Shown one piece after another: positions 38,920 to 48,147 of a DNA stretch of 64,000 nucleotides. Both the position numbers and the translations under genes were made by a program. Location of the stretch: positions 558,001 to 622,000 of the forward strand of contig NZ_CP047289.1 of NCBI RefSeq assembly GCF_018279165.1, written 5' to 3'. Positions within the stretch are counted from its first letter, which is position 1, and each line of letters begins with the position of its first letter. The notes beneath the pieces were generated by a model. That model saw only the letters and a program-made list of their open reading frames with translations. It did no database searches and was not told the origin of the DNA. Source of the stretch: Falsirhodobacter algicola. Its GTDB lineage: Bacteria; Pseudomonadota; Alphaproteobacteria; Rhodobacterales; Rhodobacteraceae.

Positions 38920-40698
38920 TCAAGCCGGGACAGCCACCGCCTCGGCCTCGGTCAGATCACGTTCGCCTTCCCAGCGGGCGAGGATGCGGTCCATCGTCAG
39001 CATGACGGGATGGGGATGACGCTCCACCGGCACGCGGAAGAGGCTGGTCATGCTGCGGCGCGAGGTCCAGCAGATGACGAGCGGCGCGATGATCATCGGA
39101 AGGGCGATGGGCAGCAGCCACGGCACCAGCCCCGGGAACAGGACATAGGTGGCCGACAGCACCACGAGACCCGTCACCACGATCCACCAACTGGCCGCCC
39201 AGCTTTCGCCGAGCGACAGCGAGCCGTCGCCCCGGTTGTTCGTCGGCCAGCCGCTATCGGCCCCGAAGATCACCTGAAGCACGGACCGCGTCTGGAACAT
39301 CATCAGGATCGGCGCGGTGATGGAGGAGAAGATCAGCTCCACCAGCGTCGATTGCAGCACGAGGCCGGCGCCGCCGAAATCGCGCGCGCGGCGCGACAGG
39401 ATAGCATCCGCCGCCACCAGCAGCTTCGGCAGGAACAAGAGCCCGAAGATGCCGACGGCAAGCCCGATCGCCTTCCACGTCTCGTCCGAGGGGAAGACCG
39501 GGAAGGGCCAGTCCGGCACGGGGAAGTAGTTGATCGGCGGCGTGAACCACGGCGCGGTGATGGAGGAGATAAGGAAGCCCAGCCAGAACAGCGGAGAGAT
39601 GTAGCTGAGGATCCCTTGGATGAACACGAAGCGGTTCCAGCTGCGAAGGCCCGGCGCGTTGACGATCTTGGCATGCTGAAGGTTGCCCTGACACCAGCGG
39701 CGATCGCGTTTGGCGTGATCGACGATGTTTTCGGGGCCTTCCTCGAAGCTGCCTTCGAGATCGTCATCGAGGCGCACGATCCACCCGGCGCGGGCCAGAA
39801 GCGCGGCCTCCACATAGTCGTGGCTCATGACATGGCCGCCGAAGGGCGGGCGGCCGGTCAGTTCCGGCAGGCCGCAACTCTCGGCGAAGGCGCGGCTGCG
39901 CACGATGGCGTTGTGGCCCCAGAAGGGGCCGGTCTCGCCCTGCATCATCGCAAGACCGCGCGCGAAGATGGGGGAATGGAAGCTGGCCGAATACTGCATG
40001 GCGCGGCCGAACCGTGCCTCGGCGCGCGTCACCTTCGGCAGGGTTTGCAGCAGACCAAGCCGCGGCTCGGCCTCCATCCGGCGGGCCATCTCCACGATGG
40101 TGTCACCGGCCATCAGGCTGTCGGCGTCGAGGATCAGCGCGAAATCATAGGCCGCGCCCGAGCGCTGGAAGAAATCTTCGATATTGCCGGCCTTGCGCCC
40201 GGCATTGCTGGTGCGGCGGCGGTAGAACATCCGCCCCTCGCCGTCGCAATCGTCCATCAGATGCTCGAACCAGATGCGCTCCTGCTCGGCGATGTCGTCC
40301 TTGCGGGTGTCGGACAGGATGGCGAAATGGAAATGCTCCGAATGGCCAGTCGCCTTGAGCGAGGCATCCATCGCGGCAACACGCGCAAAGACCGCCACCG
40401 GATCTTCGTTGTACACGGGAACGAGGATCGCGGTTTTGGTGCTGAGGCCGGTGAAGGCGGGCAGGGACGGCGCCTCGGCGCGGGACATCAGGCCCATGAT
40501 CGCCTGCGCCGCCCCCCATGCCAGCCAGAAGGTGGAGATCAGGATCAGGACCGAGCGCACGATGTCCATGACATCGAGCCCGTCGGCCATACCGAATTGA
40601 AGGAAGAGCATGAACGCGCCGATGGCGGCCACACCGCTGAACAGAAGCGCGAAGACGCGGGCCGCGGCTGCATGCCCGCGTGTGTCAGATTGCGCCAT
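38920..40698 (-). CDS. opgH: glucans biosynthesis glucosyltransferase OpgH/MdoH
   Basis: A 592-residue inner-membrane family-2 glycosyltransferase that polymerises UDP-glucose into osmoregulated periplasmic glucan. It has N-terminal membrane helices at about 12-70, the catalytic ALILDADSLMAGDT motif, HDYVEAALLARAG, and RRWCQGN (Q-x-x-R-W type), then several C-terminal helices. E. coli OpgH is about 847 residues, with a longer N-terminal cytoplasmic region. The ATG has only a weak ribosome site and lies in the same frame as the preceding small ORF, separated by a TGA and one codon. Confidence 0.93.
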   Translation of the reverse strand: MAQSDTRGHAAAARVFALLFSGVAAIGAFMLFLQFGMADGLDVMDIVRSVLILISTFWLAWGAAQAIMGLMSRAEAPSLPAFTGLSTKTAILVPVYNEDPVAVFARVAAMDASLKATGHSEHFHFAILSDTRKDDIAEQERIWFEHLMDDCDGEGRMFYRRRTSNAGRKAGNIEDFFQRSGAAYDFALILDADSLMAGDTIVEMARRMEAEPRLGLLQTLPKVTRAEARFGRAMQYSASFHSPIFARGLAMMQGETGPFWGHNAIVRSRAFAESCGLPELTGRPPFGGHVMSHDYVEAALLARAGWIVRLDDDLEGSFEEGPENIVDHAKRDRRWCQGNLQHAKIVNAPGLRSWNRFVFIQGILSYISPLFWLGFLISSITAPWFTPPINYFPVPDWPFPVFPSDETWKAIGLAVGIFGLLFLPKLLVAADAILSRRARDFGGAGLVLQSTLVELIFSSITAPILMMFQTRSVLQVIFGADSGWPTNNRGDGSLSLGESWAASWWIVVTGLVVLSATYVLFPGLVPWLLPIALPMIIAPLVICWTSRRSMTSLFRVPVERHPHPVMLTMDRILARWEGERDLTEAEAVAVPA

Positions 40699-40701
40699 GG
40701 A

Positions 40702-40857
40702 TCAGGGATCCGTCCGGGGCAGGCGAAGGCTGAACAGACGTTTCCAGATGCTGTCCTGCGTCGATTGCAGAACCTGCTTGGGCATCGCCAGCGGGGCGTC
40801 GGGAAGGGTGCCGCGCGGATTGGACGGGGCGGCGTCGTGCGTATCTTGCTGTGCCAT
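40702..40857 (-). CDS. 51-codon ORF between opgG and opgH (OpgI-like position)
   Basis: MAQQDTHDAAPSN starts 2 bp after the opgG stop. The chain is soluble, with a basic end (IWKRLFSLRLPRTDP) before TGA 40704-40702. Next come one Ser codon and the opgH ATG, all in one frame. The Rhodobacter sphaeroides opgGIH operon has an extra gene, opgI, at this position, but I cannot confirm homology. It could be a separate gene or a detached N-terminal part of OpgH, whose E. coli counterpart has a comparable cytoplasmic W/R-rich segment. Confidence 0.6.
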   Translation of the reverse strand: MAQQDTHDAAPSNPRGTLPDAPLAMPKQVLQSTQDSIWKRLFSLRLPRTDP

Positions 40858-40859
40858 GA

Positions 40860-42494
40860 TCAGTTGACCCATTGATATAGCCATGTCTCAGACAACTTGC
40901 GTCCGTAACCGGCGATATGCGCACCGAGTTCCACGATGCTGTCCGAGGTTGTCCGCACGTCCATGATGATCCGCCATATGTCGGTTCCGGGGATCCGCAC
41001 AAGGCTGGAATGTTCGACCGTGCCGTTCTGGATGTTGATCACCGGGTTCAACTGCGCATCGACCGGCAGATTGGCGATGGTGCCGCCCCGGAAGTCTATG
41101 ACGAACTTGCGGAAGTTCTGACCGTTATCGAGGCCGGAGACGCCGCCCGCGCCCGCCCGCGTTTCGAAGACATAGGCCAAAGGCTCGCCCGCATCGGGCA
41201 TCAGATCGCCCCAGCGGATGATGTAGGAATATTCCCGCTCGGTCCCCTTTTCGAAGCTGCCATCGGGCACCCAGAAGGCGACGATGTTGTCGTTCACCTC
41301 GGAATCGGAGGGGATTTCCACGAGCCGGATCGCGCCCTTGCCCCATTGACCGACGGGCTCGACGCGGGCCGAGGGGCGCCGTTCGTAGCGGGCCTCGAGG
41401 TCTTGGTAATTCTCGAACTCGCGGTCGCGCTGATACAGGCCGAAGGCGACGGGCGACTCCTCGGCGAAATACGACCCGCTCAACCGCGACGGGTTGTTCA
41501 GCGGGCGCCACAGACGTTCCCCCGTGGCGCGTTCGATCCGAAGACCGTCGGAATCGTGCACATTGGGGCGGAAATCGTCGAACTCGGAATGGTTCTTCTC
41601 GGCGAAGAGGAACATCGATGTGAGGGGCGCCACGCCCAGTTGCGCCACGGTTTCGCGCGCGAAGATGCGGGCCGTGACGCTGACCACGGTCTGCGAGCCG
41701 GGGGTGATGACGAAGCGGTACGCCCCCGTGACCGAAGGGCTGTCGAGCGCGGCATAGAGATGCACCGTCAGCGAATTGGCCGAAGGACGCTCCAGATAGA
41801 AGGCGGAGAAGCGGGGGAACTCCTCTTGCGTGGTGGTGGCGGTATTGAGCGCCAACCCGCGGGCCGAAAGGCCATAGCTGTTGCCGCGCCCCAATGCGCG
41901 GAAATAGGACGCGCCGAGGAAGACCACCAGTTCGTCGTAGATGTCGGGGCGGTTCATCGGCGTGGACAGCCGGAAGCCCGCGACGCCCGGAAGCTCCAGA
42001 TGCGGTTTGAAGCGGTCGGAGAGGTTGTTGTAATATTCGAAATCGTCGGTGGAGAACTGCATCTCCCGCGCGTGACCGTCCGCAACCTCGAACATCTGCA
42101 CGGGATTGCTGTAGAGCCAACCCATGTGGAAGGCCGCCACGCGGAACAGGCTGGCCGGGTCGTCGGACCAGCGGGCGCGATCGGCGCGGAAGTTGATGGC
42201 GCGGTAATCGTCGTATTGCAGATCGCCGAGGATGCCGGTCGGTTCGGGCGGCGCCTTGTAGGGCGTGGTCGCGGCCTGACGCATCTGTTCGGTCAGCACA
42301 TCGAAATCGAAGGCCATGTCCTGCGGGGCGGGGGCCGCTTCGGGCTGCGGCGGGGGCGGCGCCTCCACCTGATCCGGGGCGGGGGCCGGGGCATCTTGGG
42401 CGTGCGCGGGGAGGGAGACCAGCGCCGCACCGGCGGCCCCACCCATCAGGAGGGACCTGCGGGACAGGCGTGGGGCGGTCTTGCTCGATATCAT
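40860..42494 (-). CDS. opgG: periplasmic glucan biosynthesis protein OpgG/MdoG
   Basis: A 544-residue periplasmic protein needed to build branched osmoregulated glucan. The N terminus has a twin-arginine signal (SRRSLLMGGAAGAALVSLP, cleaved near AHA-QD) and a proline/alanine-rich linker. The beta-rich OpgG fold follows, beginning about FDVLTEQMRQ and including GRGNSYGLSARGLALNTA. ATG 42494 is chosen; ATG 42509 is possible. It is divergent from pstS. Confidence 0.92.
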   Translation of the reverse strand: MISSKTAPRLSRRSLLMGGAAGAALVSLPAHAQDAPAPAPDQVEAPPPPQPEAAPAPQDMAFDFDVLTEQMRQAATTPYKAPPEPTGILGDLQYDDYRAINFRADRARWSDDPASLFRVAAFHMGWLYSNPVQMFEVADGHAREMQFSTDDFEYYNNLSDRFKPHLELPGVAGFRLSTPMNRPDIYDELVVFLGASYFRALGRGNSYGLSARGLALNTATTTQEEFPRFSAFYLERPSANSLTVHLYAALDSPSVTGAYRFVITPGSQTVVSVTARIFARETVAQLGVAPLTSMFLFAEKNHSEFDDFRPNVHDSDGLRIERATGERLWRPLNNPSRLSGSYFAEESPVAFGLYQRDREFENYQDLEARYERRPSARVEPVGQWGKGAIRLVEIPSDSEVNDNIVAFWVPDGSFEKGTEREYSYIIRWGDLMPDAGEPLAYVFETRAGAGGVSGLDNGQNFRKFVIDFRGGTIANLPVDAQLNPVINIQNGTVEHSSLVRIPGTDIWRIIMDVRTTSDSIVELGAHIAGYGRKLSETWLYQWVN

Positions 42495-42623
42495 GGCTAC
42501 CCTGCTCATGTGACGTCGTGCGGCCCGAAGCCGCGATTTCGTCTGATATATTGGCCGGTCGCAATCGGTTGCAAGCAAATCAGGTGGAAAGCCGCCTATG
42601 GACGGCATCATTCCGCGGGCCGT

Positions 42624-42663
42624 GTGTCATAAAACCGTCATGGATATGTCACATACAGGTCGC
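42624..42663 (+). promoter_or_regulatory. PHO box upstream of pstS
   Basis: Four 7-bp units at an 11-bp pitch: GTGTCAT (42624), CCGTCAT (42635), ATGTCAC (42646) and the weaker AGGTCGC (42657), separated by AT-rich 4-mers AAAA, GGAT, ATAC. This fits tandem PhoB half-sites of the CTGTCAT type. It lies just upstream of a -10 box and replaces a conventional -35, as expected for PhoB activation during phosphate limitation. Confidence 0.85.
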
Positions 42664-42671
42664 AGGCCGGG

Positions 42672-42677
42672 GATAAT
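42672..42677 (+). promoter_or_regulatory. -10 element of the pstS promoter
   Basis: GATAAT lies 8 bp after the last PHO unit and about 50 bp before the pstS ATG. No TTGACA-like -35 precedes it at 17 bp; that position falls inside the third PHO unit. Confidence 0.55.
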
Positions 42678-42726
42678 CAGCCCCATGACCGGGGCAGAAC
42701 CCCAGGTAGAATCCAAGGAGAGACCG

Positions 42727-43755
42727 ATGTCGTTTCTGAAAGTCACCGTGTCCATGATGGCCATCGCCGCTGCCGGCGTCACCGCTGCTTCGGCGCAAAG
42801 CCGCGATCAGGTGCAAGTCGCCGGGTCGTCCACGGTGCTGCCCTATGCCACGATCGTCGCCGAAGCCTTCGGCGAGAACTTCGATTTCCCGACGCCGGTC
42901 GTGCAGTCGGGTGGCTCGGGCGCCGGTCTGGCCCAGTTCTGCCAAGGCGTCGGTGAGAACACCGTGGATATCGCGAACTCCTCGCGCCTGATCCGCGACA
43001 GCGAACTGCAGACCTGCCACGACAACGGCGTCAACGACATCATGTATGTGCGTTTCGGCTATGACGGGATCGTCTTCGCTTCGGACGTGAACGGCGCTTC
43101 CTTCGCCTTCACCCCGGCCGACTGGTTCAAGGCGCTGGCCGCTCAGGTCGTCGTGGACGGCAAGCTCGTTGCCAACCCCTACACCAACTGGAACGAAGTG
43201 AACCCGGATCTGCCGGATCAGCCGATCCTGACCTTTATTCCGGGCACCAAGCACGGCACGCGTGAAGTCTTCGAAGAGAAAGTCCTTGCGGCTGGCTGCG
43301 AAGAATCGGGCGCGCTGGAAGAAATGACGGCCATGTCCGACGAAGACACCGCCGAAGCCGCCTGCACCGCCGTGCGCACCGACGGCCGTTCGGTCGATAT
43401 CGACGGTGATTACACCGAGACGCTGGCCCGCATCCAGTCGGATAGCAACGGCATCGGCGTGTTCGGTCTGTCCTTCTACGAGAACAACATGAACACGCTT
43501 CAGGTCGCGACGATGTCCGGCGTGACGCCGTCGACCGAAACGATCGCCTCGGGTGAATACCCGGTGTCGCGTCCGCTGCAGTTCTATGTGAAGGCCGCGC
43601 ATCTCGGTGTGATCCCGGGCCTGAAGGAATATGTCGAGTTCTTCGTCTCGGACGACATGGCCGGCCCGAACGGCCCGCTGGCGGCTTATGGCCTCGTGTC
43701 CGATCCGGAACTGGCCGACACGCAAGCGGCTGTCGCTGCTGAAGAAACGATGTAA
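42727..43755 (+). CDS. pstS: phosphate-binding periplasmic protein
   Basis: A 342-residue phosphate-binding protein with a signal peptide (cleavage near ASA-QS) and the phosphate-binding start VAGSSTVLPYA, GGSGAGLAQFCQG, and ANSSRLIR. The ATG has AAGGAG about 6 nt upstream. Controlled by the PHO box above. Codon use looks more uniform than in neighbours, in keeping with high expression. A stem-loop follows the stop. Confidence 0.94.
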   Translation: MSFLKVTVSMMAIAAAGVTAASAQSRDQVQVAGSSTVLPYATIVAEAFGENFDFPTPVVQSGGSGAGLAQFCQGVGENTVDIANSSRLIRDSELQTCHDNGVNDIMYVRFGYDGIVFASDVNGASFAFTPADWFKALAAQVVVDGKLVANPYTNWNEVNPDLPDQPILTFIPGTKHGTREVFEEKVLAAGCEESGALEEMTAMSDEDTAEAACTAVRTDGRSVDIDGDYTETLARIQSDSNGIGVFGLSFYENNMNTLQVATMSGVTPSTETIASGEYPVSRPLQFYVKAAHLGVIPGLKEYVEFFVSDDMAGPNGPLAAYGLVSDPELADTQAAVAAEETM

Positions 43756-43781
43756 GAACCGGGACAGGTTCAAGGTTCACA

Positions 43782-43812
43782 GCCCGGCCGAACCCTCGGC
43801 CGGGCCTCTTTT
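43782..43812 (+). terminator. intercistronic terminator/attenuator between pstS and pstC
   Basis: GCCCGGCCGA and TCGGCCGGGC form a perfect 10-bp stem with loop ACCC, followed by CTCTTTTC. Strong GC stem plus T-run indicates partial termination, giving more PstS than membrane components. Confidence 0.7.
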
Positions 43813-43827
43813 CAGACGAGAGTCCCC

Positions 43828-45291
43828 ATGCCCGTGCTCTGGATACTGCTGACGGTTCTGGCCATCGCCCTCGCCGCCTTCGCGCTGGCGCGGCGCAATG
43901 CGCTGGCCAGTGCCAAAGACGATCCCCGCATCCTGCATTCGCTTCCGTCCTACTATGGTTGGTACGCGTTCATTCTTGCGGCGCTGCCAGCCGTTTTCGT
44001 GATGCTGGTCTGGCTGATCGTGCAGCCGATGATCGTCGAGAACCGCGTGAATGCCGCCCTCGATGCCGCGCCCCAAGAACTGTCGATGGTGGAGCGCGAG
44101 GGCGCCCGGCGCGACAGTGGCACCGTGGCGCAGGCGATCCGAAGCGCCGTATCCTCGGGTGCGATGACGCTGCGGCAGATCGACGGTTTCGCGGCCGATC
44201 CGCAGGCGCTGGCCCCGGCGCTGCGCGATGCGGGTGTGCCGATCCTGACCAATATCACCCAGCCCGTCTATGACGGGGCACAGGCGCTTCTGGCCGCCTC
44301 GGCCAGCCTCAACATCGCGATGGCCGTCGTTGCGATCGCCGTCGCGCTGATCGGCGCGCTGATCGCCGTGCGGCGTACGCGGCCCGATTTCCGCGCGCGC
44401 AACGCGGTGGAGCGGGTGACGCTGGGCATTCTGATCGGGGCCTCGGTCATCGCGATCCTGACGACCATCGCCATCGTCTGCTCGTTGATTTTCGAGACCT
44501 ACAATTTCTTCCAACAATATCCGTGGACGGCCTTCTTCTTCGGAACCACATGGGCCCCCGTGTTCCAAGGCCAGAGCGAGCTGGGCATCCTGCCGCTTTT
44601 GTGGGGCACGCTCTATATCAGCCTGATCGCGCTGGCGGTGGCCGTGCCAATCGGCCTTTTCGCGGCGATCTATCTGTCGGAATACGCCTCCAACCGGGTG
44701 CGTTCGGTGGCCAAGCCCCTGATCGAGATCCTCGCCGGCATCCCGACCATCGTCTATGGTCTGTTCGCGCTGGTGACGGTCGGTCCGATGCTGCGCGACT
44801 ATTTCGCCCAGCCGCTGGGGCTCGGCTCCACCGGATCGTCCGTGGCGACGGCGGGTCTGGTCATGGGGATCATGATCATCCCCTTCGTCTCCTCGCTGTC
44901 CGATGACATCATCAACGCCGTTCCGCAAAGCCTGCGCGACGGCTCCCTCGGCCTTGGTGCTACGCAATCGGAAACGATCCGTCAGGTGGTCTTGCCGGCG
45001 GCGCTGCCGGGCATCGTCGGGGCCGTCCTGCTGGCCGCCTCGCGCGCGATCGGTGAGACGATGATCGTGGTGCTGGGGGCGGGGGCCGCCGCGCGGATCG
45101 ACGTGAACCCCTTCGAGGCGATGACGACGATCACGGTGAAGATCGTCTCGCAGTTGACCGGCGATACCGACTTCAACTCGCCCGAGACGCTGGTCGCCTT
45201 CGCCCTTGGCCTGACGCTGTTCGTCGTGACGCTGTGCCTCAACATCCTCGCGCTGATCATCGTGCGCAAATACCGGGAGCAATACGAATGA
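43828..45291 (+). CDS. pstC: phosphate ABC transporter permease PstC
   Basis: A 487-residue permease, longer than the E. coli protein (about 319), because of an N-terminal extension of roughly 180 residues with its own membrane helices and a periplasmic-looking loop. The core has the loop GSLGLGATQSETIRQVVLPAALP. The extended form is common in alphaproteobacteria. It overlaps pstA by ATGA. Confidence 0.92.
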   Translation: MPVLWILLTVLAIALAAFALARRNALASAKDDPRILHSLPSYYGWYAFILAALPAVFVMLVWLIVQPMIVENRVNAALDAAPQELSMVEREGARRDSGTVAQAIRSAVSSGAMTLRQIDGFAADPQALAPALRDAGVPILTNITQPVYDGAQALLAASASLNIAMAVVAIAVALIGALIAVRRTRPDFRARNAVERVTLGILIGASVIAILTTIAIVCSLIFETYNFFQQYPWTAFFFGTTWAPVFQGQSELGILPLLWGTLYISLIALAVAVPIGLFAAIYLSEYASNRVRSVAKPLIEILAGIPTIVYGLFALVTVGPMLRDYFAQPLGLGSTGSSVATAGLVMGIMIIPFVSSLSDDIINAVPQSLRDGSLGLGATQSETIRQVVLPAALPGIVGAVLLAASRAIGETMIVVLGAGAAARIDVNPFEAMTTITVKIVSQLTGDTDFNSPETLVAFALGLTLFVVTLCLNILALIIVRKYREQYE

Positions 45292-46625
45292 CCGACGCCA
45301 CGGCAAACCCCCGCCGGTCCTCGCTGCTGAAGGTCGATGCCCGCACCCGGCGGCGCAACGCGGCCGAGCGGCGCTTCCGCGCCTTCGGCATCGCGGCGAT
45401 CGCGGTCGCGCTTCTGGCGCTGGCCACGCTCTTGGTGACGATCGTGGGCGGCGGTGCCTCCGCCTTCCGTCAGACCTATGCCGCCTTCGAGATGACGCTG
45501 CCCGCCGATGTGCTGGACCCGCAGGGCAACCGCGATCCGGCCGAAATGGCGCGCGTGTCTACCATCGGCTATCAGAACGTCCTGCGGGGCGGGCTGATCG
45601 CGGCGGTTCGCGAGGCGGGCATCGTTCCCGAAGGCGTGCAGGACAACGAGATCACGGGCGTGCTTTCCGCCGAGGCGGCCGCCCAGCTGCGCAACCGCGT
45701 GCTGAACAATCCCGATCTCGTCGGCCAGAAGGTCGACGTCTATGCGCTGGCGCAGGGCCGGGTGGACGGCATCTTCAAGGGCCGCGTCACCGCCGAAAGC
45801 GCGGTGCGCGACAACAACATCACGCCGCAGGTCGTCGATCTGGCGCAGGCGATGGTGGCGAATGGCCTGATGGAGACGCGGTTCAACTGGAATTTCATCA
45901 CCAACCCCGACGCATCGGATTCCCGCCCCGAAGCGGCAGGCCTCGGCGTCGCGATCCTCGGCTCGTTCTACATGATAGCGGTGGTGCTGCTTCTGTCGGT
46001 GCCGATCGGGGTCGCAAGCTCCATCTACCTTGAAGAATTCGCGCCGAAGAACCGCTGGACCGATGTGATCGAGGTGAACATCTCGAACCTCGCGGCGGTG
46101 CCGTCGATCGTGTTCGGTATCCTCGGCCTCGCCATCTTCATCAACTTCGCGCATCTGCCGCAATCGGCCCCGATCGTGGGCGGCCTCGTGCTGACGCTGA
46201 TGACGGTGCCGACGATCATCATCTCCACCCGCGCGGCGCTGCGGGCGGTGCCGCCGTCGATCCGCGATGCCGCGCTCGGCATCGGGGCCAGCCGGATGCA
46301 GTCGGTGTTCCACCATGTGCTGCCGCTGGCGATGCCCGGCATCCTGACGGGCACGATCATCGGCCTTGCCCAAGCCTTGGGCGAAACGGCGCCGCTGCTG
46401 CTGATCGGGATGGTGGCCTTCGTGCGCGATTATCCGGATGCGCCGCCGGCGGGTCTGTTCGATCCGGCCTCTGCGCTGCCGGTTCAGGTCTATAACTGGA
46501 CGCAGCGCGCGGATCCTGCTTTCGTGGAACGTGCGTCGGGTGCGATCATCGTGCTCCTTGCGTTCCTTCTTGTGATGAATGCGGTCGCGATCATCCTGCG
46601 CCGCCGCTTCGAACGTCGCTGGTGA
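45288..46625 (+). CDS. pstA: phosphate ABC transporter permease PstA
   Basis: A 445-residue permease, extended by about 150 residues compared with E. coli PstA. The first helix (about 24-45) is followed by a large periplasmic insertion, then the core helices with [24 protein letters not shown]. It forms the channel with PstC. pstB follows after 10 bp. Confidence 0.92.
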   Translation: MTDATANPRRSSLLKVDARTRRRNAAERRFRAFGIAAIAVALLALATLLVTIVGGGASAFRQTYAAFEMTLPADVLDPQGNRDPAEMARVSTIGYQNVLRGGLIAAVREAGIVPEGVQDNEITGVLSAEAAAQLRNRVLNNPDLVGQKVDVYALAQGRVDGIFKGRVTAESAVRDNNITPQVVDLAQAMVANGLMETRFNWNFITNPDASDSRPEAAGLGVAILGSFYMIAVVLLLSVPIGVASSIYLEEFAPKNRWTDVIEVNISNLAAVPSIVFGILGLAIFINFAHLPQSAPIVGGLVLTLMTVPTIIISTRAALRAVPPSIRDAALGIGASRMQSVFHHVLPLAMPGILTGTIIGLAQALGETAPLLLIGMVAFVRDYPDAPPAGLFDPASALPVQVYNWTQRADPAFVERASGAIIVLLAFLLVMNAVAIILRRRFERRW

Positions 46626-46635
46626 GGGATCCATC

Positions 46636-47433
46636 ATGAACGACATGCGATTTACGGAGAGAGATGTGTCCGCCAACGACATGAAGATCAGGGCGCGCGA
46701 CGTGAACGTGCATTACGGCACGAGCCACGCGCTCAAAGGGGTGGACGTCGACATCCTGAACGGCAACGTCACCGCCTTCATCGGGCCGTCGGGCTGTGGG
46801 AAATCCACCTTCCTGCGCTGTCTGAACCGGATGAACGACACCATCGCCGCGGCCAAGGTGACGGGGCGGATCGAACTGGACGGCGAGGATATCTACGATC
46901 CCAAGGTCGATCCGGTGCAGTTGCGCGCCAAGGTCGGCATGGTGTTCCAAAAGCCGAACCCCTTCCCGAAATCCATCTTCGACAACGTCGCCTATGGTCC
47001 CAAGATCCACGGGCTGACGCGGTCGCGGGCGGAACTGGACGAGGTGGTGGAGGCATCGCTGCGCAAGGCCGCCCTTTGGAACGAGGTGAAGGACCGCCTG
47101 ACCGCGCCCGGCACCGGGCTGTCGGGTGGCCAGCAGCAGCGTCTGTGCATCGCGCGGGCCATCGCCACCTCTCCCGAGGTGCTGTTGATGGACGAGCCGT
47201 GCTCGGCGCTGGACCCGATCGCGACTGCGCAGGTCGAAGAGCTGATTGACGAGCTGCGCAGCCAGTTCGCCGTGGTTATCGTCACCCACTCCATGCAGCA
47301 GGCCGCGCGCGTCAGCCAGAAGACGGCGTTCTTCCACCTCGGCAATCTGGTGGAGTTCGGTGAGACGAACCAGATCTTCACCAACCCGCGCGATCCGCGG
47401 ACCGAAAGCTATATCAGCGGCAAGATCGGATAA
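46636..47433 (+). CDS. pstB: phosphate ABC transporter ATPase PstB
   Basis: A 265-residue ATPase with Walker [10 protein letters not shown] at 50-58, signature [15 protein letters not shown], Walker [13 protein letters not shown] and switch His in VIVTHSMQQ. Start ATG 46636 gives a 15-residue N-terminal lead before the conserved [13 protein letters not shown]. It is followed by phoU after 3 bp. Confidence 0.95.
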   Translation: MNDMRFTERDVSANDMKIRARDVNVHYGTSHALKGVDVDILNGNVTAFIGPSGCGKSTFLRCLNRMNDTIAAAKVTGRIELDGEDIYDPKVDPVQLRAKVGMVFQKPNPFPKSIFDNVAYGPKIHGLTRSRAELDEVVEASLRKAALWNEVKDRLTAPGTGLSGGQQQRLCIARAIATSPEVLLMDEPCSALDPIATAQVEELIDELRSQFAVVIVTHSMQQAARVSQKTAFFHLGNLVEFGETNQIFTNPRDPRTESYISGKIG

Positions 47434-47436
47434 GAG

Positions 47437-48147
47437 ATGAACAGCGACACACATATCGTTTCCAGCTTCGATCGCGATCTCGAATCCGTTCAGGCCATGA
47501 TCATGAAGATGGGCGGGCTGGTGGAGGAGGCGCTTTCGAACGCCGCCCGCGCCATGGAAACGCGCGACGACGAACTGGCCCAGCAGGTGCGCGAGAACGA
47601 CCGCGCCATCGACACCCTGGAAGAGCAGGTGAACGCCGAATGCGCCCGCGTCATCGCCCTGCGCTCGCCCATCGCGGCGGATCTGCGCACGGTGCTGACG
47701 GTCATCAAGATCTCCGCCAGTCTGGAACGCTCGGGCGATTTTGCGAAGAACCTCGCCAAGCGGTCCACGGTCCTGTCGCAGATGGCGCCGATCCCCGGTG
47801 CGGCCATCGCGATCCGCCGCATGGCCAAGACGGTGGAACTGCTGCTGAAGGACGCGCTCGACGCCTATATCCAGCGCGATGCGGCGCTGGCGGCCGAAGT
47901 GCGGCAGCGCGACGCCGAGGTGGATCAGATGTACAACGCGCTGTTCCGCGAATTCCTGACGCATATGATGGAAGACCCGCGCAACATCACCGCCTGCATG
48001 CATCTGCATTTCATCGCCAAGAACATCGAGCGGGTGGGCGATCACGCCACGACCATCGCCGAGCAGGTGATCTACCTCGTCACCGGGTCGATGCCCGAAG
48101 AGGGGCGCATCAAGGGCGACGAAACCTCCTATATCGGGGTCGAATGA
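47437..48147 (+). CDS. phoU: phosphate signalling protein PhoU
   Basis: A 236-residue protein with two three-helix PhoU repeats (about 15-100 and 120-210), including the metal-site type motif ERVGDHATTIAE. It links transporter activity to the PhoR/PhoB system. Its stop overlaps the phoB start (ATGATG). Confidence 0.94.
   Translation: MNSDTHIVSSFDRDLESVQAMIMKMGGLVEEALSNAARAMETRDDELAQQVRENDRAIDTLEEQVNAECARVIALRSPIAADLRTVLTVIKISASLERSGDFAKNLAKRSTVLSQMAPIPGAAIAIRRMAKTVELLLKDALDAYIQRDAALAAEVRQRDAEVDQMYNALFREFLTHMMEDPRNITACMHLHFIAKNIERVGDHATTIAEQVIYLVTGSMPEEGRIKGDETSYIGVE

Noticed and set aside
40702-40704. Selenocysteine codon in opgH
   Set aside because: The TGA is in frame but OpgH is not a selenoprotein and no hairpin of the required type was seen immediately downstream; stop or reinitiation is simpler.
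38266-40875. 869-codon plus-strand open frame opposite modA and opgH
   Set aside because: Antisense to two genes with recognisable active sites; composition is that of a shadow frame.
43767-43777. Second LexA-like site after pstS
   Set aside because: GTTC occurs twice but only 3 bp apart, not the 7 bp needed for the operator.
43777-46682. Two minus-strand open frames of over 500 codons opposite pstC and pstA
   Set aside because: Shadow frames opposite PstC and PstA, with Arg/Asp/His/Gln-rich translation.
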